Below are positions 1 to 10,223 of a stretch of 64,000 bases of DNA, one piece after another (the first letter of the stretch is position 1; each line of letters starts with the position of its first letter). The notes under the pieces were generated by a model. It did no database searches, was not told the DNA's origin, and was given only the letters and a program-made list of their open reading frames with translations. The stretch lies in NCBI GenBank assembly GCA_012032285.1, contig JAAURJ010000001.1, forward strand, positions 62,001 to 126,000, in the 5' to 3' direction. Both the position numbers and the translations under genes were made by a program. The stretch is from Sphingomonadales bacterium (lineage in GTDB: Bacteria > Pseudomonadota > Alphaproteobacteria > Sphingomonadales > Sphingomonadaceae).

Positions 1-1
1 G

Positions 2-916
2 CAATGCTCCTCTGGCCTGATGGCAATTGCCACCGCATCCAAGCAAGTCGTGCACGACCGCATGGATGTTGTCGCCGCTGGTGGTCAGGAATCGATCAGC
101 CTGGTGCAAACCGCCGAGATGCGCGTCGCCCCCGACCGCGAATTGATCGCCATGCATAATGCCATTTATATGCCGATGCTGCAAACCGCCGAAACGGTTG
201 CTAAACGCTATAATATCGGCCGCGATCAAACCGATCCTTATTCGCTGCAATCGCAGCAGCGCACCGCCGCCGCACAGGCCGCCGGCCTGTTTGATGCAGA
301 GATTGTTCCTGTCACCACGATGATGAATGTGATGAACAAGGAAACCAAAGAGGTCAGCCAGCAGGAAGTGACCATAGCCAAGGACGAGGGCAACCGTCCC
401 GAAACCACATTGGAAGGTCTGCAATCACTCCAGCCTGTCATGGGTCCGGATATGACGATCACGGCGGGCAATGCCAGCCAACTGTCCGATGGTTCCTCGG
501 CCTGTATCGTTATGGAAAGCAAGCTGGCGGAGAAAAAAGGGCTCACCCCGCTTGGCCGCTATGTTGGTATGGCGGTGGCCGGGACCGAACCCGATGAAAT
601 GGGCATTGGCCCGGTTTTCGCCATCCCCAAGTTGCTTGAACGCTTCAACCTGAAAATGGATGATATCGGCCTTTGGGAACTGAACGAAGCTTTTGCCGTG
701 CAGGTCATTTATTGCCGCGATAAACTGGGCATTCCCGACGAGCTGCTCAACGTCAATGGCGGCTCGATCTCAATCGGCCATCCTTATGGCATGACGGGGG
801 CGCGGTGCACCGGCCATGCGCTGATCGAAGGCAAACGCCGCGGCGCCAAATATGCGGTTGTCACCATGTGCGTCGGCGGCGGTATGGGCGCGGCCGGATT
901 GTTCGAAATTTTATAG
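2..916 (+). CDS. acetyl-CoA acetyltransferase (thiolase), 5' end truncated by window edge
   Basis: Open frame from base 2 reads [15 protein letters not shown] (thiolase active-site Cys region); C-terminal [17 protein letters not shown] and [13 protein letters not shown] motifs. Confidence 0.95.
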   Translation, partial: QCSSGLMAIATASKQVVHDRMDVVAAGGQESISLVQTAEMRVAPDRELIAMHNAIYMPMLQTAETVAKRYNIGRDQTDPYSLQSQQRTAAAQAAGLFDAEIVPVTTMMNVMNKETKEVSQQEVTIAKDEGNRPETTLEGLQSLQPVMGPDMTITAGNASQLSDGSSACIVMESKLAEKKGLTPLGRYVGMAVAGTEPDEMGIGPVFAIPKLLERFNLKMDDIGLWELNEAFAVQVIYCRDKLGIPDELLNVNGGSISIGHPYGMTGARCTGHALIEGKRRGAKYAVVTMCVGGGMGAAGLFEIL

Positions 917-936
917 AATCTTCAAATATTTACACC

Positions 937-973
937 AAAACCTCGGTAAAGCCATGCTTTTCCGGGGTTTTTT
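937..973 (+). terminator. rho-independent terminator-like hairpin after thiolase
   Basis: aaaacctcgg ... ccggggtttttt: 10-nt arms with one G-T pair, followed by a T run. Confidence 0.6.
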
Positions 974-1109
974 GTGCGTGATCGTGGCCGCGGCCTGAAA
1001 ATCACTCACCCCGCCGCAAATGTCAGCCATCATGTCGCAGCCTTTATTGGCGGACGGTGCCAACGGCTGCATACATAATTTCAAATAAGAATCCGGGGTG
1101 AGGATCAAT

Positions 1110-1481
1110 ATGAAAATCATGACAGCTTTTGTGGCCACTGCGCTGCTGATGGGCGCTATGCCATTGCTGGCGCAGTCAGATGGCGGTGATCTGGGTAGCG
1201 GCATGGCCAGCTATTATGGCAAGGAACTGGCGGGAAACCGGACAGCCAATGGCGAACGTTTCGATCCAACAGGATTTACCGCCGCGCATCGCACCCTGCC
1301 CTTTGGTGCGCAGGTGCGCGTAACCAATCTGTCAAATGGCCGCGATGTTGTGGTCCGCGTCAATGACCGCGGCCCCTTTGCCCGGGGACGGATTATCGAC
1401 ATATCCCATGCCGCCGCAGTGGAGATTGGCATGGTGCGCAGCGGCCATGCGCGGGTCAAACTGGAAATGGTCGGCGGATAG
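1110..1481 (+). CDS. RlpA-like double-psi beta-barrel protein, secreted
   Basis: Signal peptide, then GMASYYGKELAGNRTANGERFDPTGFTAAHRTLPFGAQVRVTNL...VVRVNDRGPFARGRIIDIS. Confidence 0.9.
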   Translation: MKIMTAFVATALLMGAMPLLAQSDGGDLGSGMASYYGKELAGNRTANGERFDPTGFTAAHRTLPFGAQVRVTNLSNGRDVVVRVNDRGPFARGRIIDISHAAAVEIGMVRSGHARVKLEMVGG

Positions 1482-1490
1482 CCATTCTAT

Positions 1491-2984
1491 TCAAGGCAAG
1501 GGCGCAGGGGCATATTGTTTTAGGAATGCGCCATGGGCCGGCATTTGACCAACCGCCATCTTGATCCCTTGCCCCACATTCATCATTGCCTCCTCCAGCC
1601 GCCCTGGCGGCATCAGCGCCGCGACCGGATGATGGTTTTGCGGCATAATACCCTGACCCATTAACACCTGCACCCAGCTATCAACCCGAAACAAGTCATC
1701 GCTGCCTTGAAAAGCATGGCCCTGCTGCTCAAACAAGCTGAGCCGGTGCATCAGGCTATCGGGTATCGCCATATTCCGGCAATACTCCCATAGCGCCTCC
1801 GTTCGCTGCGTGACATGATAATGGGCGATGATAAAATCACGAACGCTTTCCATTTCCGCGCGAAAAACCTGATTATACCGGTCGGTCAAAGCGCTGGTCA
1901 CCCCGCCAAAGGGAAAAAGCTGGATCAGCCGCGTCACCGCGGTTTTGAACAAATGGATACTAGTCGATTCCAACGGTTCGACAAAACCGCTCGACAAACC
2001 CATGGCGATGACATTTTTATTCCAAGCTGTTTTGCGCATTCCTGTGGTGAAACGGATGATACGCGGATCGGTAATCATTTCGCCCTCAACCGCCCTTGTC
2101 AAAAGCGCGATGGCGGCGTCGTCCTCAAGAAAGCTGCTGGCATAGACAAAGCCATTACCGGTGCGGTGCTGCAAGGGAATTTGCCAGCGCCAGCCCGATT
2201 CATGGGCAATTGCGCGTGTATAGGGGACAGGGTCGCGACTGGACTGCGTCTGAACCGCCACCGCACTGTTTGCGGGCAGATAATGGCTCCAATCTTCAAA
2301 GCCGCTATTCAACGCCCCTTCGATCAACAGCGCCCTGAAACCGGTGCAGTCGATGAACAAATCGCCTTCAACAAGCTCGCCCGATTGCAGCTTTAATCCC
2401 GTGACATGGCCAGTTTCGCCATGCTGTAACACCTGTTCAATCTTGCCTTCGATCCGAACCGCACCTTCTTGTTCGGCGACGCTACGCAAATAGCGGGCGT
2501 AGCGCATGGCATCGAGATGATAGGCATAGCTCAGCTCCGCCTTTCCTTGCACTCCGGTTTCAAACCGGCCCGCTTTTGCGGCTTGCAATTCCAGACAGTA
2601 ATCGCTCAGATCACCGCCCGATCCCTGTTTTCGCGCATAGAGCCAGAAATGGTGGAAATCGCTCATCCATGTGGATTTGCCGATCTGGCCAAAGCTGTGG
2701 AAATAATCTTTACCCGGACGCTGCCAATTTTCAAATTGGATGCCCAATTTGAAGCTGGCCTGCGCCGCCGCCATGAATTCGCGTTCATCCAGCCCCAAAA
2801 AGCTATGGAATGTGCGCGATGTAGGGATTGTCGCCTCGCCTACGCCAACGGTACCAATATCATCGGATTCGATCAGGGTTACATCAATAATCTTGCCCAA
2901 ATGCCGCACCAATGCAGTCGCAGCGATCCATCCTGCGGTGCCGCCGCCCGCCACAATTACGCGTTTCACAGGCGGGCTATCCAT
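1491..2984 (-). CDS. flavin-dependent tryptophan halogenase family protein
   Basis: N-terminal VIVAGGGTAGWIAA (GxGxxG), VGVGEATIPTSRTFHSFLGLDE, and conserved halogenase C-terminal GFVEPLESTSIHLF. Confidence 0.93.
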   Translation of the reverse strand: MDSPPVKRVIVAGGGTAGWIAATALVRHLGKIIDVTLIESDDIGTVGVGEATIPTSRTFHSFLGLDEREFMAAAQASFKLGIQFENWQRPGKDYFHSFGQIGKSTWMSDFHHFWLYARKQGSGGDLSDYCLELQAAKAGRFETGVQGKAELSYAYHLDAMRYARYLRSVAEQEGAVRIEGKIEQVLQHGETGHVTGLKLQSGELVEGDLFIDCTGFRALLIEGALNSGFEDWSHYLPANSAVAVQTQSSRDPVPYTRAIAHESGWRWQIPLQHRTGNGFVYASSFLEDDAAIALLTRAVEGEMITDPRIIRFTTGMRKTAWNKNVIAMGLSSGFVEPLESTSIHLFKTAVTRLIQLFPFGGVTSALTDRYNQVFRAEMESVRDFIIAHYHVTQRTEALWEYCRNMAIPDSLMHRLSLFEQQGHAFQGSDDLFRVDSWVQVLMGQGIMPQNHHPVAALMPPGRLEEAMMNVGQGIKMAVGQMPAHGAFLKQYAPAPLP

Positions 2985-2999
2985 GCGCACTCTTCCCGG

Positions 3000-4037
3000 T
3001 CACCGGTTCAGCTTTGACAATAACATGGCGCGAAGCCGCCGGGCCGAGATATCCGTCATCGGGGCCAAAGGTCCGGCAATATGGTCCGGCAAATGGGCAG
3101 CCGCGCGGGCGCCATCTCCAAAGATATAATAATCAAACAGGTTTTTCCACGCCCGCTTTTCCTGCTCCGGCCGGTCGCGCAGGCTCAGAATCGCGTGCAA
3201 CAGGGTGTTCATCGGCGTATCGATATAGGCAGCGCTGTTATTCCACCAATAGTTGATCATGACATTAAAATCATCCTTCGCATCAACCTGATGCCACCAC
3301 AGCGCGGGGTAGAGCAATATATCACCCGGTTCCAAATCGGCGACCTGTGCCGCCGCCGCTGCTTTTGCAAAATCGGGATAGCGCACCAGATCGGGTGCGG
3401 CAAAATCCACCATGGTAACCACTTGTCCAGCCGGTGTCGGCTCCAACGGACCGGGGTAAAGATGCGCGATCTGATCAGGTGGGAACAGGGTGAAGCGCCG
3501 ATGCCCGACAAGATTACAGGCGATATTATTGCTATAGTCAAAATGCGCGGCCGCCGTCGTCCGGTTGCCAATCCATATGCTGACCATTGGCGGGTTTTGT
3601 GCAAAGATTTCTTCGCGCAGCGGCAGATCGTTTTCGTCCCTTAAGCCGGGGAGGAAATGATCGACATCGGTTGATCCGATATAATAGGATGGCGCCGCTT
3701 CATCACCTGCGCACGCCAATATCCGATCCAGGAATTCATCCAGAGGGTAACGCGAGGCCGAAAAATTCAGGCCTGTCATGTCGGCGTTATAGCCAAAACG
3801 CCCCTTAATCTCCGCTGCCCCGACAAAACCAGTTATGGGCCGCCCGTGATAATGATGTTTGAGATACGCGGCGGCGTCTTGCCTTGATTGCTGTCCTGCC
3901 TTCAGCAGCGGCCAATCATCTGCTGCGCCCTTGAAAATAACCGGATGCCCCGCCTCCAGCCAATCCGAAAAACAAATATCGGCGGCCTTCAAACCGGTTA
4001 CTTGCTTGGTCTTGTTCTGGGTAATGCATTCCGCCAT
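3000..4037 (-). CDS. cupin-like / JmjC-type domain protein
   Basis: [75 protein letters not shown]. Confidence 0.85.
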   Translation of the reverse strand: [345 protein letters not shown]

Positions 4038-4044
4038 TGGCGCT

Positions 4045-4761
4045 TTATGCCCCCATTTTCGTTTGTTTCAAAGCGATAAGCCGGTTTATATTTTCAAGCG
4101 AGGACAGCATCCACAAGGCCGCACCCAAAAATCCGGCGCGGTGCAGCCGCTCCAGCTCTGCGCCATGCATCTGCGCGAAACGCTGTGCGCTGACCGCGAA
4201 GACATCGGAAAAATCAATCCTGTCATCTTCGGATAAGCGAACCTGCAATTGCAACGGCGCGACCAATTGCAATTCCTGTAGCACCGCAAACATTGCATCA
4301 TTTTCGGCAGGGCCGTGATACACTATCTGCAAAGCAGCCATTATCTGGTTCAAATAGGGGCTGTTGCCGCCATGCGTCAGGAATAAAGGTAAGCCGCTAT
4401 CCCTGCCTATGCGCCCATCATCCATATCGATGAGTATCGCCGGTTCGCTCTGGCCGCCCGCCGCTTCGCCAAGCCCAATCGAAAACGGGCCGGTTTTGCT
4501 CATCGCCGGGATATAATGGCTGACCCATTGATCCTGCGCCAAAAACAGATTTTCATCTCGGTCAAAACCCAAAAGAGCGACAGAGAAAAAACGCCCTTCG
4601 TCATCTTTTCGGAACAAGATCGGAAATTCACGCTGTATCTCTTCAAATTCGGACGGGTAAATCAGCATCTGGTTCACCCCGCCGCCATGATCCGCGCCAT
4701 AAGCAGGGTTCAGCTTTACATCTTGATGCTCAACGTTATTCAACAGCGCGATTTTTGCCAT
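4045..4761 (-). CDS. SapC family protein
   Basis: MAKIALLNNVEHQDVKL...IYPSEFEEIQREFPILFRKD; position between the TonB receptor and cupin gene is typical. Confidence 0.85.
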   Translation of the reverse strand: MAKIALLNNVEHQDVKLNPAYGADHGGGVNQMLIYPSEFEEIQREFPILFRKDDEGRFFSVALLGFDRDENLFLAQDQWVSHYIPAMSKTGPFSIGLGEAAGGQSEPAILIDMDDGRIGRDSGLPLFLTHGGNSPYLNQIMAALQIVYHGPAENDAMFAVLQELQLVAPLQLQVRLSEDDRIDFSDVFAVSAQRFAQMHGAELERLHRAGFLGAALWMLSSLENINRLIALKQTKMGA

Positions 4762-4829
4762 AATACGCTCATTCTCTCTTTATATCCTACACCATGGCAT
4801 AGGTTCCTCCCATCCCGCTGTGAAGCAAA

Positions 4830-4860
4830 AAAGACCGCTGCAAACTGCGCAGCGGTCTTT
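4830..4860 (-). terminator. strong hairpin terminator between the TonB receptor and sapC
   Basis: AAAGACCGCTGC...GCAGCGGTCTTT perfect 12-nt arms; on the minus strand followed by TTTTTT. Confidence 0.75.
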
Positions 4861-4880
4861 CTTTTAAGCCTTATAAAGGC

Positions 4881-7800
4881 TTAGAATTTATAGCGCGCAC
4901 CCAATAGATAGCGGGGCTGTTGCTCCTGAGCAAACCATAGGTTGGACGGATCACGGCCAAAGCTGCGCACCGGTTCGGACAGGATGTTTATGGCTTCAAA
5001 TGACAGCGAAATATTATCGGTCAAATTATAACCCAAGCTTGCATCCAATGTTCCAAATGGTTCGAAAAAGACCGGGTTACGGCTGCTGCCCCTGTTGGTG
5101 CCGGCAAGGAATTCACCGCGCCAATTATAGGCGACACGGGCCGACAAAGGACCTTTTTCATAGATGCCAGTGATATTGAAGCTATCGCTCAAACCCACAA
5201 GCGCGAACACGTTCGCCGTCGGATCCGCACCTACATCAACACCAACATCGCCAAACACCTTGGTCAAGGAAGCCGAAATACCAAAGCCGGTTTCGCCTAG
5301 GAAATATTGGCCCTGCAATTCGAAACCATGGATATTTCCGCTGCGATTGTTGATCGGCGTTGCAACTGAGAAGTTGAACAGCGGATCGCTGGCATTGGCA
5401 ATAACATCGGTCCGGCCCAATACTGTATCGGCAAAGGCTTGGTTAATCTGTCCTGTGGCCGGGTTCAGGTTCGCCTGGAACTGCGTAGAGGCAGCGGCAA
5501 TATTGCCTGTTTCCACCAGCAGCGCGGTCATGGTGAACAGGCTGACATCGGTCACCTCTACGCCCAGACGGTTCAGCTCGGCAACCGCCTCACCCGAACG
5601 CGACCCTGCCGCGCCGGAGCTGGGATCACGCAGCCCGAATAGCGGTTGATCAACTTGACCGACGCCCACGAAATTCTTCACATTTTTATAGAAGAAGCCC
5701 GCCGAAATATAGCTGGACCGATCAAAATACCATTCCAGCGATACATCGAAATTGTCTGAAACCAGAGGCTTCAGGCCGGGGTTGCCCGACGAACCGGTGG
5801 CCACGCCGCCCAAAAAGGTGGGACGGTTTGGCGCATTGGCCGATTGCGATGCGAACAAATTACCATAATCGGGCCGGGCCAATGTCCGGCTATAGGATAC
5901 ACGCGCCACCAGATCATCTGCTGGTTCAATCTGGAAATCTATCGACGGCAGCAAGTTGGTATAATCGCCCTTTAGCGACACCGGCGCAATAGTGGCCGAT
6001 ACAACACGGCTAAAGTCATTGTCCGAATCCCATTCAATCCGGTCGGGCAAAGCGATCAGCGACGAAGAGGTCACTTTGGTGTTTTCAAAACGCACGCCTG
6101 CCACAATCTTTGCCGGACGGCCCATCATGTCGCCTGACCAATTAAGCTGCGCATAGGTAGACCAGATTTTTTCATTCACCTCGTCAAAATCATTGCCGGT
6201 CACATTGATCGGGTTACCCCGTGCCTCATAAGCGGCGGCAAAGGCCTGATACAATTCGACCGCATTGCCGCGGAACGCGATTTCAGCGCTGGTCGGGTTG
6301 TAACGGCTGAACTGACATTGCAGGCAATATTGTTGGATCAAATTACCGGCAATTTCCTGAACATCGCCGACGCGGGTAATGCCCCAATCGCCCAAAGTCT
6401 GCTGTGTCTGGGTCCGGGCACTGGTCATTTTGGAATCGATATAGGCTGCACCAAGGGCAAAATTACCGCCATTGCCAAAATCCCAGGCCAGATCAGCACT
6501 GATCTGATTCAAACGGTGGATTTGTGTAGAGGCGTTGGTCCGCTGCACCTGTGTACCTAGATCACCAATGTCAAGAACGCCATTACCATTGCCGCGCTCT
6601 GCATCATCCAAAACCCAGTTTTGCAGAGGGATTGGCCCACGATAATCAACCGAATGCGCGTCAACAACCGGCGCCCCAAAGCTGACCAGCGTGGAGCTGG
6701 CGCCATTGGCAGAATTAGGCGAGCTTTCCGAGCGCGAATGATTGCCGTCGACGCTGAATGTTAGGTTATCGGTCAGCTCCAGCGCGGCATTCAGGCCGAA
6801 TGAGGTCAATTCGGATTTGGTCGCGCGATATTGCTGTTCAAAGCCAATATCTTTCACAGCATAGCCTGCGCCCTCCGAAATTTGAACGGCGGTTGCAACC
6901 ACTGGATTGCCGTCAAAAGTAACGGTATCAAAGGGGCGGTTGAACCAGTTGGTTTGGTCCGAACGCGCTTCATCAACTTTGTTTTGCGCATAAATGGCAT
7001 CGGCCGTAACGGTCAAAGCCTCTGTCGGCTTGAATTGCAGCGTCAGCTGTCCGTTCAATCTTTCGCGTGAAGATTCCGAATAATGGTAACGGCTGTCATT
7101 GGGAACCGCAACCAACTGCGCCGGATCGTCGGGGCCATTGGTGACAACGGTGGAAGCGCCCACACCAGGCGCACTAGAAAATGGCCGGATATTCCAGTCA
7201 TTGGAGGTTGCACTGGCCGCGGCGCTATTGCGTTTCTGATACGAACCAAACAGCGAAATACCCAAATTATTTTCGGCATTGGACCAGCTTAACACGCCCG
7301 ATAATTCGGGGGTAATGTCTTTGAAATCGACGCTGCTATCATAGAGCAATTTTCCGCCGACACTGCCGCGCAGGCCATCGTCGCGGCCATCCAGCGGACG
7401 CTGAGTTACAATATTGATCGCGGCACCGATACCGCCCGAGGGGCTTGCGGCGCGGCCGGTTTTATATACTTCCAGCCGGCTGACACCTTCCGCAGCGAGA
7501 TTGGAGAAATCAAAGGAGCGGCTGGTCGCACGGCCAAAGTCGACATTTTGATCTCCGCCCACGGCATCCACGCTGGAAGTCGCGAGTTGACGGCCATTAA
7601 CAGTGACCAGATTGAAAGCCGGACCAAAGCCGCGCACGGTAACCTGCGATCCTTCGCCATTGACGCGGCTGATCGATACGCCGGGAATGCGTTGCAATGA
7701 ATCTGCAAGGTTGGTGTCTGGGAATTTACCGATATCTTCCGCTGAAATCGCATCAACAACGCCGTTCGATTCGCGTTTAATGTCCATGGCCCGCTCAAGC

Positions 7801-7952
7801 GAAGCACGAACCCCGGTAACAACGATTTCATCGCCCTCTGCTTCTGCGGCTGCATCCTGAGCATGGGCCGCGCCGGCGCTTAATAAAAATACGGAAATAG
7901 CCGCCGCAGACGCAGATCGGCCAAGCGCTGTCGCGCTCGTCATTCTTTTCAT
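4881..7952 (-). CDS. TonB-dependent receptor
   Basis: Signal peptide, EIVVTGVRASLERAMDIKRESNGVVDAISAEDIGKFPDTNLADSLQRIPGVSI plug, terminal GARYKF. Confidence 0.96.
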   Translation of the reverse strand: MKRMTSATALGRSASAAAISVFLLSAGAAHAQDAAAEAEGDEIVVTGVRASLERAMDIKRESNGVVDAISAEDIGKFPDTNLADSLQRIPGVSISRVNGEGSQVTVRGFGPAFNLVTVNGRQLATSSVDAVGGDQNVDFGRATSRSFDFSNLAAEGVSRLEVYKTGRAASPSGGIGAAINIVTQRPLDGRDDGLRGSVGGKLLYDSSVDFKDITPELSGVLSWSNAENNLGISLFGSYQKRNSAAASATSNDWNIRPFSSAPGVGASTVVTNGPDDPAQLVAVPNDSRYHYSESSRERLNGQLTLQFKPTEALTVTADAIYAQNKVDEARSDQTNWFNRPFDTVTFDGNPVVATAVQISEGAGYAVKDIGFEQQYRATKSELTSFGLNAALELTDNLTFSVDGNHSRSESSPNSANGASSTLVSFGAPVVDAHSVDYRGPIPLQNWVLDDAERGNGNGVLDIGDLGTQVQRTNASTQIHRLNQISADLAWDFGNGGNFALGAAYIDSKMTSARTQTQQTLGDWGITRVGDVQEIAGNLIQQYCLQCQFSRYNPTSAEIAFRGNAVELYQAFAAAYEARGNPINVTGNDFDEVNEKIWSTYAQLNWSGDMMGRPAKIVAGVRFENTKVTSSSLIALPDRIEWDSDNDFSRVVSATIAPVSLKGDYTNLLPSIDFQIEPADDLVARVSYSRTLARPDYGNLFASQSANAPNRPTFLGGVATGSSGNPGLKPLVSDNFDVSLEWYFDRSSYISAGFFYKNVKNFVGVGQVDQPLFGLRDPSSGAAGSRSGEAVAELNRLGVEVTDVSLFTMTALLVETGNIAAASTQFQANLNPATGQINQAFADTVLGRTDVIANASDPLFNFSVATPINNRSGNIHGFELQGQYFLGETGFGISASLTKVFGDVGVDVGADPTANVFALVGLSDSFNITGIYEKGPLSARVAYNWRGEFLAGTNRGSSRNPVFFEPFGTLDASLGYNLTDNISLSFEAINILSEPVRSFGRDPSNLWFAQEQQPRYLLGARYKF

Positions 7953-8036
7953 TATGTCTCTCCCTTATATGAAAGCCAGACCGCTTTCATTATCCGAACT
8001 ATGACCGCACCGAAACCAATCCATGCGACAATAGAA

Positions 8037-8069
8037 TGACAACGTTATCGCGGGCCAATGTCGTTGTCA
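8037..8069. promoter_or_regulatory. candidate operator upstream of TonB receptor/halogenase operon
   Basis: TGACAACG (8037-8044) and CGTTGTCA (8062-8069) perfect 8-nt inverted repeat, 85-117 bp upstream of the receptor start. Confidence 0.5.
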
Positions 8070-8159
8070 ATTATCTCATGTATTAAACGAATACTTATTG
8101 CGCAGATTGTTGTAATATTGTTACAATATAGGGCTGGTGTTCTAACTATTATTTGTTTC

Positions 8160-9008
8160 TCAGGCCCTTCCCGCCAATGCTTTGGCTTGCCAATCCGGCA
8201 GGTTCAATGCCTTCATATCCTCCACCCGCCGGTGCTCGACCGAAAGACCAAGTTCGGGATAAATAGCACGCTGCCGTTTCTCGTCGGCCTGATCCAGCGG
8301 CACCACCACCATATACCGGCTTATTTTTGACCGCCAGTTCATCCGCGCGGTATTTTCCTGCCCCACATAGCATCCTTTGGTAAAGCTGACCCCGTTCAGC
8401 TCAGCGGCATTTGCCTCCAGCCATAATATCTGCCCATCCCCCAATTCATTGCGCCCCTCGGTCACGCCGAGCGAGAGGCGAAGGGCATGATAGGCGGCGG
8501 CGACATCTTGATCCCCGGATAAATCTCCTGCTGGTTTTGGGGCGATCCAGCGCTGGCCTAGCGCTGCAAGCCTAGGGTCTGATGTGATTTTTGATATGCT
8601 GTCTGGCGTGCCCTGTGGTGCACCGGTCGCCATTTCCCCTGCCGCCCAATATACACCCAATGCATTATCCGGGACCATGGTGATCTTGCGGCGTAGGCGG
8701 TAAAGCGTCAGCCTTTTGACCAGCGCTTCCGCTGCTGCCGCCTCACAATCAAGCAGCAAATCTTCTGGCGCGTCGCTGTCTGCGAAAAGTATAAAATCAA
8801 AAAGCACCTTACCCTGAGGCGTCAGCAACCCTGCCCAAAGCGGCCTATCGGGGGCGACAAGGCTTGTATCCTGCGTCACCAGCCCTTGTAAAAACCCCCG
8901 GACATCCTCTGCACTGTCCGGCTGCGGCGAAAGGCGTATGACCATGCGGTCAAAAAGACGGCCATGACCCGCGCGTTCATCAAAATCTTTTGAGATATTC
9001 ATACGCAT
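8160..9008 (-). CDS. ygfZ: YgfZ/GcvT-domain folate-binding protein
   Basis: FLQGLVTQDTS, PQGKVLFDFILF, and YgfZ signature KGCYVGQENTARM. Confidence 0.92.
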   Translation of the reverse strand: MRMNISKDFDERAGHGRLFDRMVIRLSPQPDSAEDVRGFLQGLVTQDTSLVAPDRPLWAGLLTPQGKVLFDFILFADSDAPEDLLLDCEAAAAEALVKRLTLYRLRRKITMVPDNALGVYWAAGEMATGAPQGTPDSISKITSDPRLAALGQRWIAPKPAGDLSGDQDVAAAYHALRLSLGVTEGRNELGDGQILWLEANAAELNGVSFTKGCYVGQENTARMNWRSKISRYMVVVPLDQADEKRQRAIYPELGLSVEHRRVEDMKALNLPDWQAKALAGRA

Positions 9009-9065
9009 CAGTTAGGGACCGCATCACCCACGCACAAGAGTTATCCAAATAGGGCTTTGAACCAT

Positions 9066-10106
9066 ATGACCGATATTATTACCATCCGCCGCCCCGACGA
9101 TTGGCACCTGCATCTTCGTGATGGCGATATGATGCGGTCCGTCCTGCCCTTTACGGCCCGGCAATTCGCCCGCGCAATTGTCATGCCTAATGTGTCGCCG
9201 CCGGTTACCGATGTCCAAAAAACCATCGCCTACCGCGAACGCATATTGGATGCGGTGCCGGAGGGTATGGACTTTACCCCTCTGATGACCTGTTACCTGA
9301 CCGATACAACCGATCCCGACGATGTCGCCCGCGGACACGCCGAAGGGGTGTTTACCGCCGCAAAGCTCTACCCCGCCCATGCCACCACCGGCAGCGCACA
9401 TGGCGTAACAGACATATCCGCTATTTATCCGGTGCTCGAAAAAATGCAGGCTATTGCAATGCCGCTTTTAATCCATGGGGAGGTGACCGATAGCCATGTC
9501 GATATCTTCGACCGGGAATCGGTGTTTATCGAACGCACCTTATCCAAATTGGTTTGCGATTTTCCCGCGTTGAAAATTGTATTTGAACATATCACCACCC
9601 GCAATGCCGCCGATTTTGTGATGACCGGTCCCGATACGCTGGCCGCGACGATCACGCCGCAGCATTTGCATATCAACCGCAATGCGATATTTGCAGGCGG
9701 CATCCGCCCGCATATGTACTGCCTGCCTATTGCCAAGCGCGAAGAGCACCGGCTGCGTTTACGAGAAGTGGCGGTTTCGGGCAGTCCGAAATTCTTCCTT
9801 GGCACCGACAGCGCACCGCATACAGTCGGTGCCAAGGAATCGGCTTGTGGTTGTGCCGGAATTTTCGGCGCACCCTATGCAATTGAAAGCTATGCTGCGG
9901 TCTTTGAAGAGGAAAATGCACTGGACCGGTTTCAGGCATTTGCATCCGAAAACGGTCCGCGCTTTTACGGACTGCCGCTGAATGAAGCGACCATCACGCT
10001 CCGCCGCCAAAGCCATAGAGTGGAAGAAATATTAGAGGTCGCAGGCGAAAAGATCGTCCCCTTCCACGCCGGCGAAGCAATCGGCTGGCGCCTGATATTA
10101 GAATAA
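9066..10106 (+). CDS. pyrC: dihydroorotase
   Basis: ITIRRPDDWHLHLRDG, AKLYPAHATT, HGEVTD, FLGTDSAPH. Confidence 0.97.
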   Translation: MTDIITIRRPDDWHLHLRDGDMMRSVLPFTARQFARAIVMPNVSPPVTDVQKTIAYRERILDAVPEGMDFTPLMTCYLTDTTDPDDVARGHAEGVFTAAKLYPAHATTGSAHGVTDISAIYPVLEKMQAIAMPLLIHGEVTDSHVDIFDRESVFIERTLSKLVCDFPALKIVFEHITTRNAADFVMTGPDTLAATITPQHLHINRNAIFAGGIRPHMYCLPIAKREEHRLRLREVAVSGSPKFFLGTDSAPHTVGAKESACGCAGIFGAPYAIESYAAVFEEENALDRFQAFASENGPRFYGLPLNEATITLRRQSHRVEEILEVAGEKIVPFHAGEAIGWRLILE

Positions 10107-10223
10107 TCCGCCACCATGATATTTTGTTAAATATTGCTATACTCAGTATTTATGAAGCGCAGGATATGAAACCTTTTTATCAAAGTAAAACATCGACGTA
10201 ATGCAGATGCCATAAGATTTTGA

